This document shows, in pieces, positions 32,813 to 41,436 of a DNA stretch of 64,000 nt. The notes beneath the pieces are model-generated. The model searched no databases and had not been told where the DNA came from. It saw only the letters and a list, made by a program, of their open reading frames with translations. Both the position numbers and the translations under genes were made by a program. Every line of letters begins with the position of its first letter. The stretch's first letter is position 1. This DNA is from Mycolicibacterium phlei (GTDB lineage Bacteria > Actinomycetota > Actinomycetes > Mycobacteriales > Mycobacteriaceae), in the NCBI RefSeq assembly GCF_001583415.1, contig NZ_CP014475.1, positions 5,146,001 through 5,210,000 of the forward strand, read 5' to 3'.

Positions 32813-34437
32813 TCAGTTCTGCACAGGCGGCAGGCCGCTGGCATGCCGGGCCGCGACATAGGCCCCGGCCAGTCCACGGGCGATCAGGCCGCCACTGACG
32901 TACGAGGGCCCGAAGTCCTGGTGTGCCGCCGCATTGCTGACCGCGTACAGGCCAGGGATCGGCCGGCCTCGCACATGCATGACCCGGCCGTCGACGTCGG
33001 TGGTCAGCCCGATCAGGTTGGAGCCCAGACCGCCGAGCTGCAGGGGCAGCGCATAGAACGGCCCGCGCTCGATGGGTCCGAGAACCGGGTTGACTTCCCC
33101 CTCAACGGGATTCAGGAACCGGGTGAGTCCCTTGTCGCCGCGTCCGAAGTCCTCGTCGACACCGGCGGCGCAGAACTTGTTGAACCGGTTGATCGTGTTC
33201 TGCAGTCCGTCCGCGGAGATACCGAGCGCCTCGGCGAGTTCCGGCACCGAGTCGGCACGGACGAAGGGGGAATCCGGGAGTTCCACACCCGCCGCGAACG
33301 GGCCGAACCTCGTCTTGTCGCGGTGGTTCTGGTCGAAGATGACGTAGGCGGGAAGGTTCCGGTACCGCCGCTGGACAGGATCGAAGTCGAGTAGGCGCGA
33401 CTGCTCCTGGAAGAAGAAGGCCTCGTCGCAGAATCGTTCCCCCTGGTCGTTGACGATGATCGCGTGCGGGGCGCCGACCTCGTTGATCGCCCAGCGCCAC
33501 AACGGTTTCCCCTCGAACTCCTCCCCTTCGAGGACATACCCGTACTGGGTGTGCATACCGAGCGGCGGAAGGGCCGTGGTCGCGGCGCCGATCTCGCACG
33601 CCATGACCAGGTGGTCGCCCGTCACTGTCGGCGGGGTGGCGGTTCCGTAACCGGGCACCGACTCCAGGCGCCCCTGCAGATTCCAGTCGTAACCGCCGGT
33701 GGCGAGGATGACACCGCGCCGTGCCCGGATCGCCGCACCATCGGCCGTCTGCACTCCCACCACGGCGCCGTCTTCGACGATGAGCGCATCGGCCCGCGTC
33801 GACAGGAGTACGGGAATCTTGCGCTCCACCAGAGCGGCCTTGACCAGATACGCACTCAGGCCCTCACCGCACGCCCGCATGTCCTGGCTCACGCGCTGCG
33901 CCAGCAGCTTGCTCAGCGGCATCTCGAGCTTGCTCGTGTCCCGCATCTCGCTGAACATGAGGCCCGGGGGAACAGTTGCGAGCGGATGGTGCGACTCTGC
34001 CACTCACCCAGTTCCGCGCCGGGGATCGGCTCGACCTCGAGCATCCGGGAATTCACCACCGTGCCCGGCGCCCACGGATGGAAGTTATCGACGTGCCCCT
34101 CGACCGCGCGCCATTTCACGCCGGCCTGGTCGGCGAGGTAGTGCGCCACCGCCGGCGACGCATCCGCGAAGCGCTCGCGGTGGGCGCGGGTCCCGTATCC
34201 GGCGGCGAGGAAGTCCAGATACGCCAGGACCTGCTCCCGGGTGTCGGGCGCCGCGCCGAAGCGCGTCAGGGGGAGCCAGACCGCCCCGCCGGACACACCT
34301 GCCACGCCGCCGACCTTGTCCGCGCGCTCGAGGATCAGGACATCGAGTCCCGCGTCCGCGGCGGTGACGGCGGCAGTCAGACCCGGTGCGCCGGCGCCGA
34401 CGACTACGAGGTCGACCTCACGCACGTCGTTTGTCAT
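32813..34437 (-). pseudogene. KstD/fumarate-reductase-like FAD oxidoreductase, interrupted by one frameshift
   Basis: Two adjoining frames together give a full-length flavoprotein of about 541 residues. The N-terminal piece (34437 down to about 33970) has the FAD motif VVVGAGAPGLTAAVTAADAG and GGVAGVSGGAVWLP. The C-terminal piece (about 33966 down to 32813) has RRGVILATGGYDWN, GERFCDEAFFF and PGLYAVSNAAAHQDFGPSYVSGGL. The frames rejoin if one base is added to the G5 run at 33966-33970, giving the continuous reading QLFPPGLMFSEMRD. The family includes 3-ketosteroid 1-dehydrogenase, but the KstD PGPGGT motif is replaced by SYVSGG, so the substrate may differ. A homopolymer error is as likely as a true pseudogene. 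Confidence 0.8.
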
Positions 34438-34521
34438 CTTTGTTCCTCCCTAACTCTTCCAGCCCGTGCCCGGACCGGGTCTACGTCGGTGGCCGTTGCG
34501 CGCTCGTCCGTTACCACGTTA

Positions 34522-34540
34522 AACCAATCGCTGTTCGATT
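34522..34540 (+). promoter_or_regulatory. Island operator 3 (AACC-N11-GATT)
   Basis: AACCAATCGCTGTTCGATT, 84 bases upstream of the KstD-like start, in the gap after the SnoaL-like gene. This gives the flavoprotein and alcohol dehydrogenase genes their own regulated promoter. Confidence 0.65.
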
Positions 34541-34596
34541 TTCTAGCCCCTGGAGCCGACGAGCCGGATAAGCGACGGACGAAGAGAATTCGGACG

Positions 34597-35028
34597 CTAG
34601 CCGCAGAGCGCCCGAACGGCGTAGAGAGTGTCGAGATACTCGCGCACGGAGATGATCCTGCCGTCACGGACGGTCATGACGAAGGCGTAGTTGTTCAGGT
34701 ACTCGCCGCCGTCGTCGAGCCGCGCCTCCATGTGGGCGACAACAGCGACCTTCTCGCCGGCACCGATCAGGTCGTCGATGGTGAGTCTGGCCGTCCCCGG
34801 GACGAAGCGTCTCATCACCGGAATCAGGAAGTCGCCCATGACCGAATCGAGACCTCTGAAGGACTCCCCCTCCGGCGTGGGGATGCCGGTCACCTTCTCC
34901 AGGTCCGCGCGGAACGCCCGGGGGATCCACCAGTCGATCTCGGGTGACAGGAGCGAGCGAAAGGTCCGCACATCACCGGTCGTCGCCGCCTCGAGAAAGC
35001 GTGACACCACCTCTTCGTTGCCATTCAT
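34597..35028 (-). CDS. SnoaL-like (NTF2 fold) protein 1
   Basis: 143 residues, the usual size of a single cone-shaped NTF2/SnoaL domain: NEEVVSRFLEAATTGDVRTFRSLLSPEIDWW at the N-terminus and YAFVMTVRDGRIISVREYLDTLYA at the C-terminus. Members include ketosteroid isomerase, limonene-epoxide hydrolase and polyketide cyclases. Catalytic residues cannot be assigned safely. It follows mceF, separated by a strong hairpin (35057-35097), and probably receives partial read-through from the mce operon. Confidence 0.85.
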   Translation of the reverse strand: MNGNEEVVSRFLEAATTGDVRTFRSLLSPEIDWWIPRAFRADLEKVTGIPTPEGESFRGLDSVMGDFLIPVMRRFVPGTARLTIDDLIGAGEKVAVVAHMEARLDDGGEYLNNYAFVMTVRDGRIISVREYLDTLYAVRALCG

Positions 35029-35056
35029 GGAGTTCTTCCTTTCGGGGTGACCGCGC

Positions 35057-35097
35057 GGGGGCTGAAACCCACTCCAGCGGAGCCGGTTTCAGCCCCC
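35057..35097 (-). terminator. Strong hairpin between mceF and snoaL-like gene (terminator or attenuator)
   Basis: GGGGGCTGAAACC (35057-35069) pairs perfectly over 13 bases with GGTTTCAGCCCCC (35085-35097), 15-base loop. It lies 31 bases beyond the mceF stop on the minus strand. It should lower expression of downstream genes relative to mce. Confidence 0.65.
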
Positions 35098-35127
35098 TCC
35101 GATCCGGACGGATGACGGCAGCCGGCG

Positions 35128-36570
35128 CTATCCGACCTGCGGAGGCAGCAGCATGTCGCGCAAAGACAACTTCTGGCGCGCCGTCGCGGCGATATCGGCC
35201 TGGTTGTACATCCTGCCGTCCGGCCCGAAGTAGTTGCCTGTCGCCGGGTCGTACTGGGCCACGACAAGCGGCGTTATCTCCGGCTCGGGGCTCTGCCCCG
35301 GCCGCAACTGCGGAATGTCCTGACCGGACAGGGTGGCGTTCGGATCACCCTTCCAGCTGTCCCCGTTGTTGAGGGGCACGTACTCCTCGTCGCTCTCACA
35401 CATCTTCACGGTGGGCGCCCTCTTGCCCGGCCGGGTCAGGCAGGGGTAGTTGCGGGCGCCTCGGACCGCGACCGGGGCGTCCTGCGGTACGCGGCAGTAC
35501 AGGTCGCCCGGCGGGCGATCCGGGAAGTCCACCTCGACCGGTGTGCGCTGCTGCCGTGCTGGCAGGAAGCCCGTGGTGCACGGCTGCGGCGTGTTCAGCA
35601 TGAGGTGGAAGTCCAGGTTCACACCCTTGTAGTCGGACTTCGAGTGCCGGTTCATGACACCACCGGCCTGCATCGCCGCGGTGCCCTGCGGGATCAGCAC
35701 CAGCAGCTGCTCGATGGCCGGCTGGTAGACAACCGCGACCTCTGCGACGGAAACCAGATTCGCCAGCAGTACCGGCATGGTGGGCGACAGCCGGTCGAAC
35801 ATCTGCCGTCCCTCGTCGGCGGCCGCGGCCCCGTTGTCGAAGAGCTCCGACAGGGCCGTATCCCGAGCCTTGAGCTGATTCGTGATGTCCGCCAGATTGC
35901 TCGCCCACCGCTGAATGGAGCCCGCTGTGTTCGACTGTGAGTCCAGCACGGCCGGTCCCTTGTCGATCAGCGACATCCACGGGTCGAGGTTCTCTTTGGC
36001 GTCGATGGCCAGTGCGGTCGACCCCTTGACGATCCGGGAGATCTCCGGCCCGAGACCGCCGAACGCAATGTAGCTCTCGTCGATCGCCGTGCGCAGGCTG
36101 TCCCGCGGGATCGCCTGCAACCCCCGGTCTGCCGCATCGAGCAGACCGTTGATGTCCGGGGGAACCGAGGTGCGGTCGGCGCTGATCACGTCGCCGTCTT
36201 TCAGCGGCGCCGAGTTGCCGTCCTCCGGGATCAGAGCGATGTACTGTTCGCCGATCGCCGACTGGCTGTGCACCTCGGCGCGTAGATTCGACGGGATCGG
36301 GATGGAGCGATTCAACGACAGCACCGCCCTCACACCGTTGTCGGTGAGATCGACCTTCTCGATGCGCCCCACCTCGGTGCCGCGGTAGGTCACGTTGCCG
36401 CTGGGATAGATACCGCCTGCGCGGTCCAGCTCCACGACGACCTTGTAGCGGTTGACGCCGAACAGCATTGCGGGCGCCTTGATGTAGCCGATCACCATGA
36501 TCCCGCCTGCGATAAGGGCGATCAGCGTGAACAGCGCCAACTGAATCTTGATACGACGGTCGAGGATCAC
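35128..36570 (-). CDS. mceF: MceF, Mce-family lipid-transport protein
   Basis: 480 residues from a GTG directly after the mceE stop. One N-terminal membrane anchor (KIQLALFTLIALIAGGIMVIGY), then the MlaD/Mce domain (about residues 40-120: YKVVVELDRAGGIYPSGNVTYRGTEVGRI), a long helical region, and a Cys-containing, proline-rich tail. Mce A-F subunits are thought to form a periplasm-spanning hexameric channel that carries hydrophobic substrates to the YrbE permease. It is last of the eight-gene yrbE-mce operon. Confidence 0.95.
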   Translation of the reverse strand: MILDRRIKIQLALFTLIALIAGGIMVIGYIKAPAMLFGVNRYKVVVELDRAGGIYPSGNVTYRGTEVGRIEKVDLTDNGVRAVLSLNRSIPIPSNLRAEVHSQSAIGEQYIALIPEDGNSAPLKDGDVISADRTSVPPDINGLLDAADRGLQAIPRDSLRTAIDESYIAFGGLGPEISRIVKGSTALAIDAKENLDPWMSLIDKGPAVLDSQSNTAGSIQRWASNLADITNQLKARDTALSELFDNGAAAADEGRQMFDRLSPTMPVLLANLVSVAEVAVVYQPAIEQLLVLIPQGTAAMQAGGVMNRHSKSDYKGVNLDFHLMLNTPQPCTTGFLPARQQRTPVEVDFPDRPPGDLYCRVPQDAPVAVRGARNYPCLTRPGKRAPTVKMCESDEEYVPLNNGDSWKGDPNATLSGQDIPQLRPGQSPEPEITPLVVAQYDPATGNYFGPDGRMYNQADIAATARQKLSLRDMLLPPQVG

Positions 36571-37728
36571 TTACGGCCCCTGGTCGAAGATGTAGGGAGC
36601 GACGAGCGGGTTTCGCGCTGTGTACGGACTCGGCAGCTGCCCGATCGTGCGGCCCCACTGCATTTCCAGTTCGGTCAAGGCACCTTCGAAGCGTGTGCCG
36701 GTCAGCAGCGTCGCGTCGAGACGGCTCAACGTCAGGTCGATGACCGCGGTCAGGTTCACATAGTCACCGCGGACCCAGTTCGGGATGGTCTCCTTGGCCC
36801 ACGGGTAGACGGAGAAGAAGCTCAGCGACCGCGTCATCGCCGGTCCGGCATCGGCCAGGGCTTTGAAGACCGGGGCGATGTCCTTGAGTTCCTTCACCAG
36901 ATCCGCCTTGATCGCGTCGACGGTTTCGACGGTGACAGCGCTGAAATCCCCGACCCTGTCGTAGGCCTCGATCAGCTGGTCGCGCTTGTCCTTCAGCACC
37001 GTCAGGGCATCGGGGATCGTCCGCAGCGCCTCATCGACCACCGGCTTCTGCTCGGCGAACTCACCCGCCAGCGTGTTCAGGCTCTCCGTGGCGGCGATGA
37101 TGTCGTCCTTCTGCTCGTCGGCCCTCGCGATGAACACGTCGAGCTGGTCGATGAGGCTGCGCAGATCCTGACTCCGGCCGTTGAAGGCCGTGCTGAACGC
37201 CTCGGTGATGTCCTGGATCTGACCGAGCCCACCGCCGTTCAGAAGCATCGACACCGCGGACAACGTCTGCTCGGTGGTGGGATACGTGCCGCCGTCCTTG
37301 AGCGGGATCACCGAGCCGTCTCGCAACTTCCCCTCCGGGGGAATATCTTTCGGTGGTGCGAGTTCCACGTGCAGGCTGCCCAGCAGGCTGGTCTGTCCGA
37401 CGGTCGCCGTCGCGTTGGCGGGCAGATCCACATCACCGTTGAGGCGCATCGTGACGAGAGCGTGCCAGCCCTGCAGTTCGATGTCCGACACGTGGCCGAC
37501 CGTCACGTCGCCGACACGGACCCGCGAGTTGCGCTCGAGGTTCGTCACCTGGGGCAGCTGAGCCTTGATCTCGAACGACCCCGGTCCCTTGCCCTCCGTT
37601 CCGGGTAGCGGAAGGGAGTTCGGCCCACGCCACCCGCAGCCCGAAACCGCGACGGCGACGGCGAGCAGGCAACCCGCGATGAGACGCCAACGCGCCTTAC
37701 CGCAATACCCTTTCCTGCCAGGCCTCAT
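36571..37728 (-). CDS. mceE: MceE, Mce-family lipoprotein
   Basis: 385 residues from ATG 37728, overlapping the mceD stop (ATGA). The leader has a clear lipobox, AVAVSGC with the lipid-bearing Cys at about residue 31, as expected for MceE (LprK-type) proteins. The Mce domain follows (FEIKAQLPQVTNLERNSRVRVGDVTVGHV), then the helical domain of the needle. A longer frame upstream to 38043 belongs to the mceD tail region and is rejected. Confidence 0.94.
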   Translation of the reverse strand: MRPGRKGYCGKARWRLIAGCLLAVAVAVSGCGWRGPNSLPLPGTEGKGPGSFEIKAQLPQVTNLERNSRVRVGDVTVGHVSDIELQGWHALVTMRLNGDVDLPANATATVGQTSLLGSLHVELAPPKDIPPEGKLRDGSVIPLKDGGTYPTTEQTLSAVSMLLNGGGLGQIQDITEAFSTAFNGRSQDLRSLIDQLDVFIARADEQKDDIIAATESLNTLAGEFAEQKPVVDEALRTIPDALTVLKDKRDQLIEAYDRVGDFSAVTVETVDAIKADLVKELKDIAPVFKALADAGPAMTRSLSFFSVYPWAKETIPNWVRGDYVNLTAVIDLTLSRLDATLLTGTRFEGALTELEMQWGRTIGQLPSPYTARNPLVAPYIFDQGP

Positions 37729-39074
37729 GATCCCGCTCCAGGAGGTGTCATCAGTCCTTCCAGACCTTCCGCCGGGTCGACGTGGTGTGGTTCGGCTGCC
37801 GGCGGTTCTGGCTGCGGGGCCTCCGCCGCCAGCGGTTCTCCGGCTGCGGGAGGTGCGGCCTCGGCCGGTGCCTGCGGCTGCGGCTGCTGCTGTGCCGCCC
37901 GGTAGTTGTAGTCCGGCCGCAACCAGTCCTCGCTGTAGGTGATCTCGTTGGGTCGTGCGCCGACGCCGACGACCGGGTTGATGCCGAGCGGCAGGAAGTT
38001 GTACTGGCGGTTCTTGAAGATCGGCGCCAGATACTGCACGCACAGCTTCGCCGACTGCTCTGCCCCCAGTCGTGATGCCGCCTGGATCGCGCTGCAGATG
38101 AACTGCAGCGGATTGTTGAAGTTCGTCATTGCGATCGCCCCGGTGATCGCACCTTGAGTCGGCTGGAAGATGTTGACGAAGTTCTGGAATGCGTTGGGCG
38201 TCACATGCAGGGCCTGCTTGATGTCGTCCATGCTTTCCGTCACCGCGGTGGAGATCGACGCCAGCTTGTCGGTGGAGGTGCCCAACGCCTCCCGGTTGTC
38301 GGCGACGAACTGACGAACCTTCGCCGCTGCGGTGTTGATGTCGTTGACCACCCGGTCCACTTCGTCGGGGTCGTTGGCGAGCAGAGTGGTCACGTTCGCC
38401 ATGTTGACGTTGAACCGCGACAACAACTCGGTGCTGGAATGCAGGGCTGAGACCAGGGTCGACAGGTTCTTCATCGTCGAGAACATGTCGTCACTGCGAT
38501 CGCCGAGGGCGGAAATCGCCTCGGACAGCGCGATCACGGTTTCCCTGATGTCGGGCCCCTGGCCTCTCAGGTTGTCGGCAACGGTCTCGATGTAGGAACC
38601 GAGTGGGCTGAGTCCGCCCGGCTCTGTGGGCTGCAGACTCTCGGTCAACTTCTCCAGCTGCTGACGGAAGTCATCCCACTCGACCGGTACGGCGGTGCGC
38701 TCCTTCGGGATTACCGAATTCTCCTGCAGTTCAGGGCCACCCTCGTAAACAGGGGTGAGCTGGATCGCGCGCGCCGTGACCAGTTGGGGCGAGATGATCA
38801 GGGCCTTAGCGTCCGCTGGAATCTTGTACTGGTCGTCGACCCAGAACTCGATCTTCGCGCCATCCGGCCGAGGCTCGATCGATTCGATCTCGCCGACGGG
38901 GACGCCGAGGATGAGCACCTCGTCACCGGCGAAGATGCCGTTGCTGTTGTCGAAGATCGCGACGTAGTGCTTCTTACCGATGCCGCCGCCGAGCGACACC
39001 GCGGTGATGAACCCGGCCACGAGTGTGCCGACCAGAACCACACTCAGGCTGAGCCGCTTAGCGCGGGTCGTCAT
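37725..39074 (-). CDS. mceD: MceD, Mce-family protein
   Basis: 449 residues: N-terminal anchor (LSLSVVLVGTLVAGFITAVSLGGG), Mce domain (KHYVAIFDNSNGIFAGDEVLILGVPVGEI), long helical region and a Pro/Ala/Glu-rich disordered tail of about 80 residues. It overlaps mceE by 4 bases at its stop and mceC by 4 at its start, so translation is coupled throughout. Confidence 0.95.
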   Translation of the reverse strand: MTTRAKRLSLSVVLVGTLVAGFITAVSLGGGIGKKHYVAIFDNSNGIFAGDEVLILGVPVGEIESIEPRPDGAKIEFWVDDQYKIPADAKALIISPQLVTARAIQLTPVYEGGPELQENSVIPKERTAVPVEWDDFRQQLEKLTESLQPTEPGGLSPLGSYIETVADNLRGQGPDIRETVIALSEAISALGDRSDDMFSTMKNLSTLVSALHSSTELLSRFNVNMANVTTLLANDPDEVDRVVNDINTAAAKVRQFVADNREALGTSTDKLASISTAVTESMDDIKQALHVTPNAFQNFVNIFQPTQGAITGAIAMTNFNNPLQFICSAIQAASRLGAEQSAKLCVQYLAPIFKNRQYNFLPLGINPVVGVGARPNEITYSEDWLRPDYNYRAAQQQPQPQAPAEAAPPAAGEPLAAEAPQPEPPAAEPHHVDPAEGLEGLMTPPGAGS

Positions 39075-40387
39075 TCCTGGTCTCCCTGTGGTGTCTGTGA
39101 CGCTTCATTCGGGTTGGTCCCCTGGTCCTCCGCACGTGCCGGGGGTCCCGGCGGCGGTCCGCCCGGTTCGGGCGCCGGTTGATGGTCCTCCCGCAACGGG
39201 TAGCAGCCCGGGCCGGGCAGTGGTGCCTCCGGCGAGCCGCAGACGTGGTCGCCCGGGTTCCCGGTGATCGCATCCGGAATCGTGAGCCGGGGTTCGCCGG
39301 CCTGGCCGGTCCGCGGATAGGGCACGGGCAGAGCGGGAGTCGCCTTCTGTCCGGTCGGGGGATCGGTCAACTCCGAGGGCAACAGCACATTGGGATCGAG
39401 CCCCAGATCCGAGAAGGCCGCGTCGATGAACGGTTGGACGAACTGCCCCGGCAGCAGGTTGTACAGGTACGCCTTGAAGAACGGGCCGGATGCCACCGAC
39501 TCACCCAGCGACATCGCGTAGCTGTTCAACAGCTTGATGGTCTGCTGAATCTCCGTCTTGCGGTTGTCGACGATCGTCAGAACGCCGTTGAGCTTGTCCA
39601 GTGACGGCTTCAGGGTCTCGTTGTTCTCGTCGATGAACGCTGAGACCTGTTGTGCCAGTGCGGACACATTGCCCGAGATGCGGTCGAGCGCGGCGCTCTG
39701 GGTCTGGAGTTGCTCGAGCAGGGCATTCGTGTTGACGATCAGGCTGACAACCTGATCGCTGCGCTCGGCGAGCACCGCGCTCACCGTGTTGGCATCCTTG
39801 AGCAGGTTCCGCAGTTCCTCATCGCGCTCACCCAGGACCCGCGAGAACCGACCCACACCATCAAGTGCCTCTTTGAGATCGGGCGCGGTGTCTTTGAAGG
39901 TCTCGGCCAGGGTCGACAGCGATGCGTTCAGTTCGTCGGTATCGAGATCGTTGATGGTGCTCGCGAGGTCGCCGAGCGCATCCGGCAGTTGGTAGGCGGG
40001 GGTGGTGCGGTCCAGGGGAATCGGACCCTGCAGACCGGCCTCCCCGCGGGGTGTCACCTCGAGCACCTTGGCGCCGAGGAGGCTCTTGGTCTTCACGGCC
40101 GCTTCGGTCCGGTCGCCCAGGTGGACGCTCCGTTTCACCTTGAAGGTGACGGCGATCTTGTTGCCGTCGAGGGCGACCCGGGTGACCTCGCCGACCTTGA
40201 AGCCGGAGACCTGAACGTCGCTGCCCGACTTGAGCCCGCCGGCTTCACTGAAGTAGGCCTGGTACTGGCGGTCGTTGTTGAGCAGCGGCAGGCGATGGTA
40301 CTGGAGTGCCCCGACCACCAGGGCGAGCACGATCGCCACACCGATCACGCCCAGTTTGACGTGGTTTCGCTCTGAGAACGGTTTCAC
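39071..40387 (-). CDS. mceC: MceC, Mce-family protein
   Basis: 438 residues from the GTG at 40387 that overlaps the mceB stop (GTGA); the longer frame to 40477 is not gene-like. Anchor VKLGVIGVAIVLALVVGALQY, Mce domain (YQAYFSEAGGLKSGSDVQVSGFKVGEV), helical region, and a proline-rich C-terminus of about 100 residues typical of MceC and MceD. Confidence 0.95.
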   Translation of the reverse strand: MKPFSERNHVKLGVIGVAIVLALVVGALQYHRLPLLNNDRQYQAYFSEAGGLKSGSDVQVSGFKVGEVTRVALDGNKIAVTFKVKRSVHLGDRTEAAVKTKSLLGAKVLEVTPRGEAGLQGPIPLDRTTPAYQLPDALGDLASTINDLDTDELNASLSTLAETFKDTAPDLKEALDGVGRFSRVLGERDEELRNLLKDANTVSAVLAERSDQVVSLIVNTNALLEQLQTQSAALDRISGNVSALAQQVSAFIDENNETLKPSLDKLNGVLTIVDNRKTEIQQTIKLLNSYAMSLGESVASGPFFKAYLYNLLPGQFVQPFIDAAFSDLGLDPNVLLPSELTDPPTGQKATPALPVPYPRTGQAGEPRLTIPDAITGNPGDHVCGSPEAPLPGPGCYPLREDHQPAPEPGGPPPGPPARAEDQGTNPNEASQTPQGDQE

Positions 40388-41409
40388 CTGGCCGCACACC
40401 TTCCGTTGTTCTGGCCAGCGACCTTGACGTACACCGGTTGACCACCCTTGCCGTTCAGTTTCAGAACCGCGTCGCACAGGTAGTAGCTGAAGTAGTCGCC
40501 GTACATTCCTTGGCGGGCAAGCATTCTGTAGGTGGCCGGCAGCGTCGCGAGCAGATCGTCGACGTACTTGTGGTCCGCGATGACGATGGAGTTCGCACGG
40601 TCTGACTCGTGGACGACCCGGGTGAACGGTTCCCGCGCCTGGGCGAGCAGATCGGTGACCGACGCCGCTGCCGCATTGGCGTTGGCGACCGCGTCGCTGA
40701 TGTCCTTCTTGCGCTCGGACAGACCGGCCACGAGCTCCGACAGCGAGTCGATGGCCTTCTTGAACTGGCCGTTCTGCTCACTCAACGAGCCGACGACGGT
40801 GTTGAGGTTGGTGATGACCTGTCCGATCAGCACGTCTCGATCAGCCAGCGTGCTGGTGAGAGCAGCCGTGTGCGAGAGGACGGAGTTGATGGTCGGCCCC
40901 TGTCCTTGGAACGCGTCGATGAGCTGGCGTGACAACGCGTTTACCTGGTCCGGGCTGAGCGCGCGGAAGAGCGGCCGGAATCCGCCGATGAGCGCGTCGA
41001 GGTCCAGCGCGGGCTGGGTCTGAACGAGCGGGATCGTCTCGCCCGGCTTGAGCCGCTCTGTCCCGCCCGCACCTTCCAGCAGTTCCAGGAAGCGGCCGCC
41101 GATCGGGTTGTCGTACCGAATCGCAGCCTGCGTCCCTCGGGTCAGCACCACCGCGTTGTCCGCCGAGAACTCGACGAGCGCGGTGTCACCGAGCAGGTCG
41201 ATCTTCTTGACCTTCCCGACCTCGACCCCGGCGACGCGGACGAAGTTGCCCTCCTCCAGTCCGCTGACGTTGCTGAACTCCGCCTTGTACACGGATTGCT
41301 TTTCGAATCGCAACTCTGCGAACAGCGTCAGGAGCGCGAACATACCCAGCGAACAGACGACCGTGAAGATGCTCAGGGGCCAAACGACACTGGCAAGTCT
41401 CGCCTTCAC
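40384..41409 (-). CDS. mceB: MceB, Mce-family protein
   Basis: 341 residues, the shortest Mce subunit as usual: anchor VVWPLSIFTVVCSLGMFALLTLF, Mce domain (YKAEFSNVSGLEEGNFVRVAGVEVGKV) and helical region ending YFSYYLCDAVLKL, which is conserved in MceB proteins. A 27-base gap separates it from mceA. Confidence 0.95.
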   Translation of the reverse strand: MKARLASVVWPLSIFTVVCSLGMFALLTLFAELRFEKQSVYKAEFSNVSGLEEGNFVRVAGVEVGKVKKIDLLGDTALVEFSADNAVVLTRGTQAAIRYDNPIGGRFLELLEGAGGTERLKPGETIPLVQTQPALDLDALIGGFRPLFRALSPDQVNALSRQLIDAFQGQGPTINSVLSHTAALTSTLADRDVLIGQVITNLNTVVGSLSEQNGQFKKAIDSLSELVAGLSERKKDISDAVANANAAAASVTDLLAQAREPFTRVVHESDRANSIVIADHKYVDDLLATLPATYRMLARQGMYGDYFSYYLCDAVLKLNGKGGQPVYVKVAGQNNGRCAAR

Positions 41410-41436
41410 TGCTTCACCTCCTCAAAGTTGCGATCG

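Noticed and set aside
33913-34003. Reading the KstD-like locus as two separate genes with a GTG start at 34003
   Set aside because: Each piece alone lacks half of the flavoprotein fold; a one-base correction in a G5 run makes one continuous protein.
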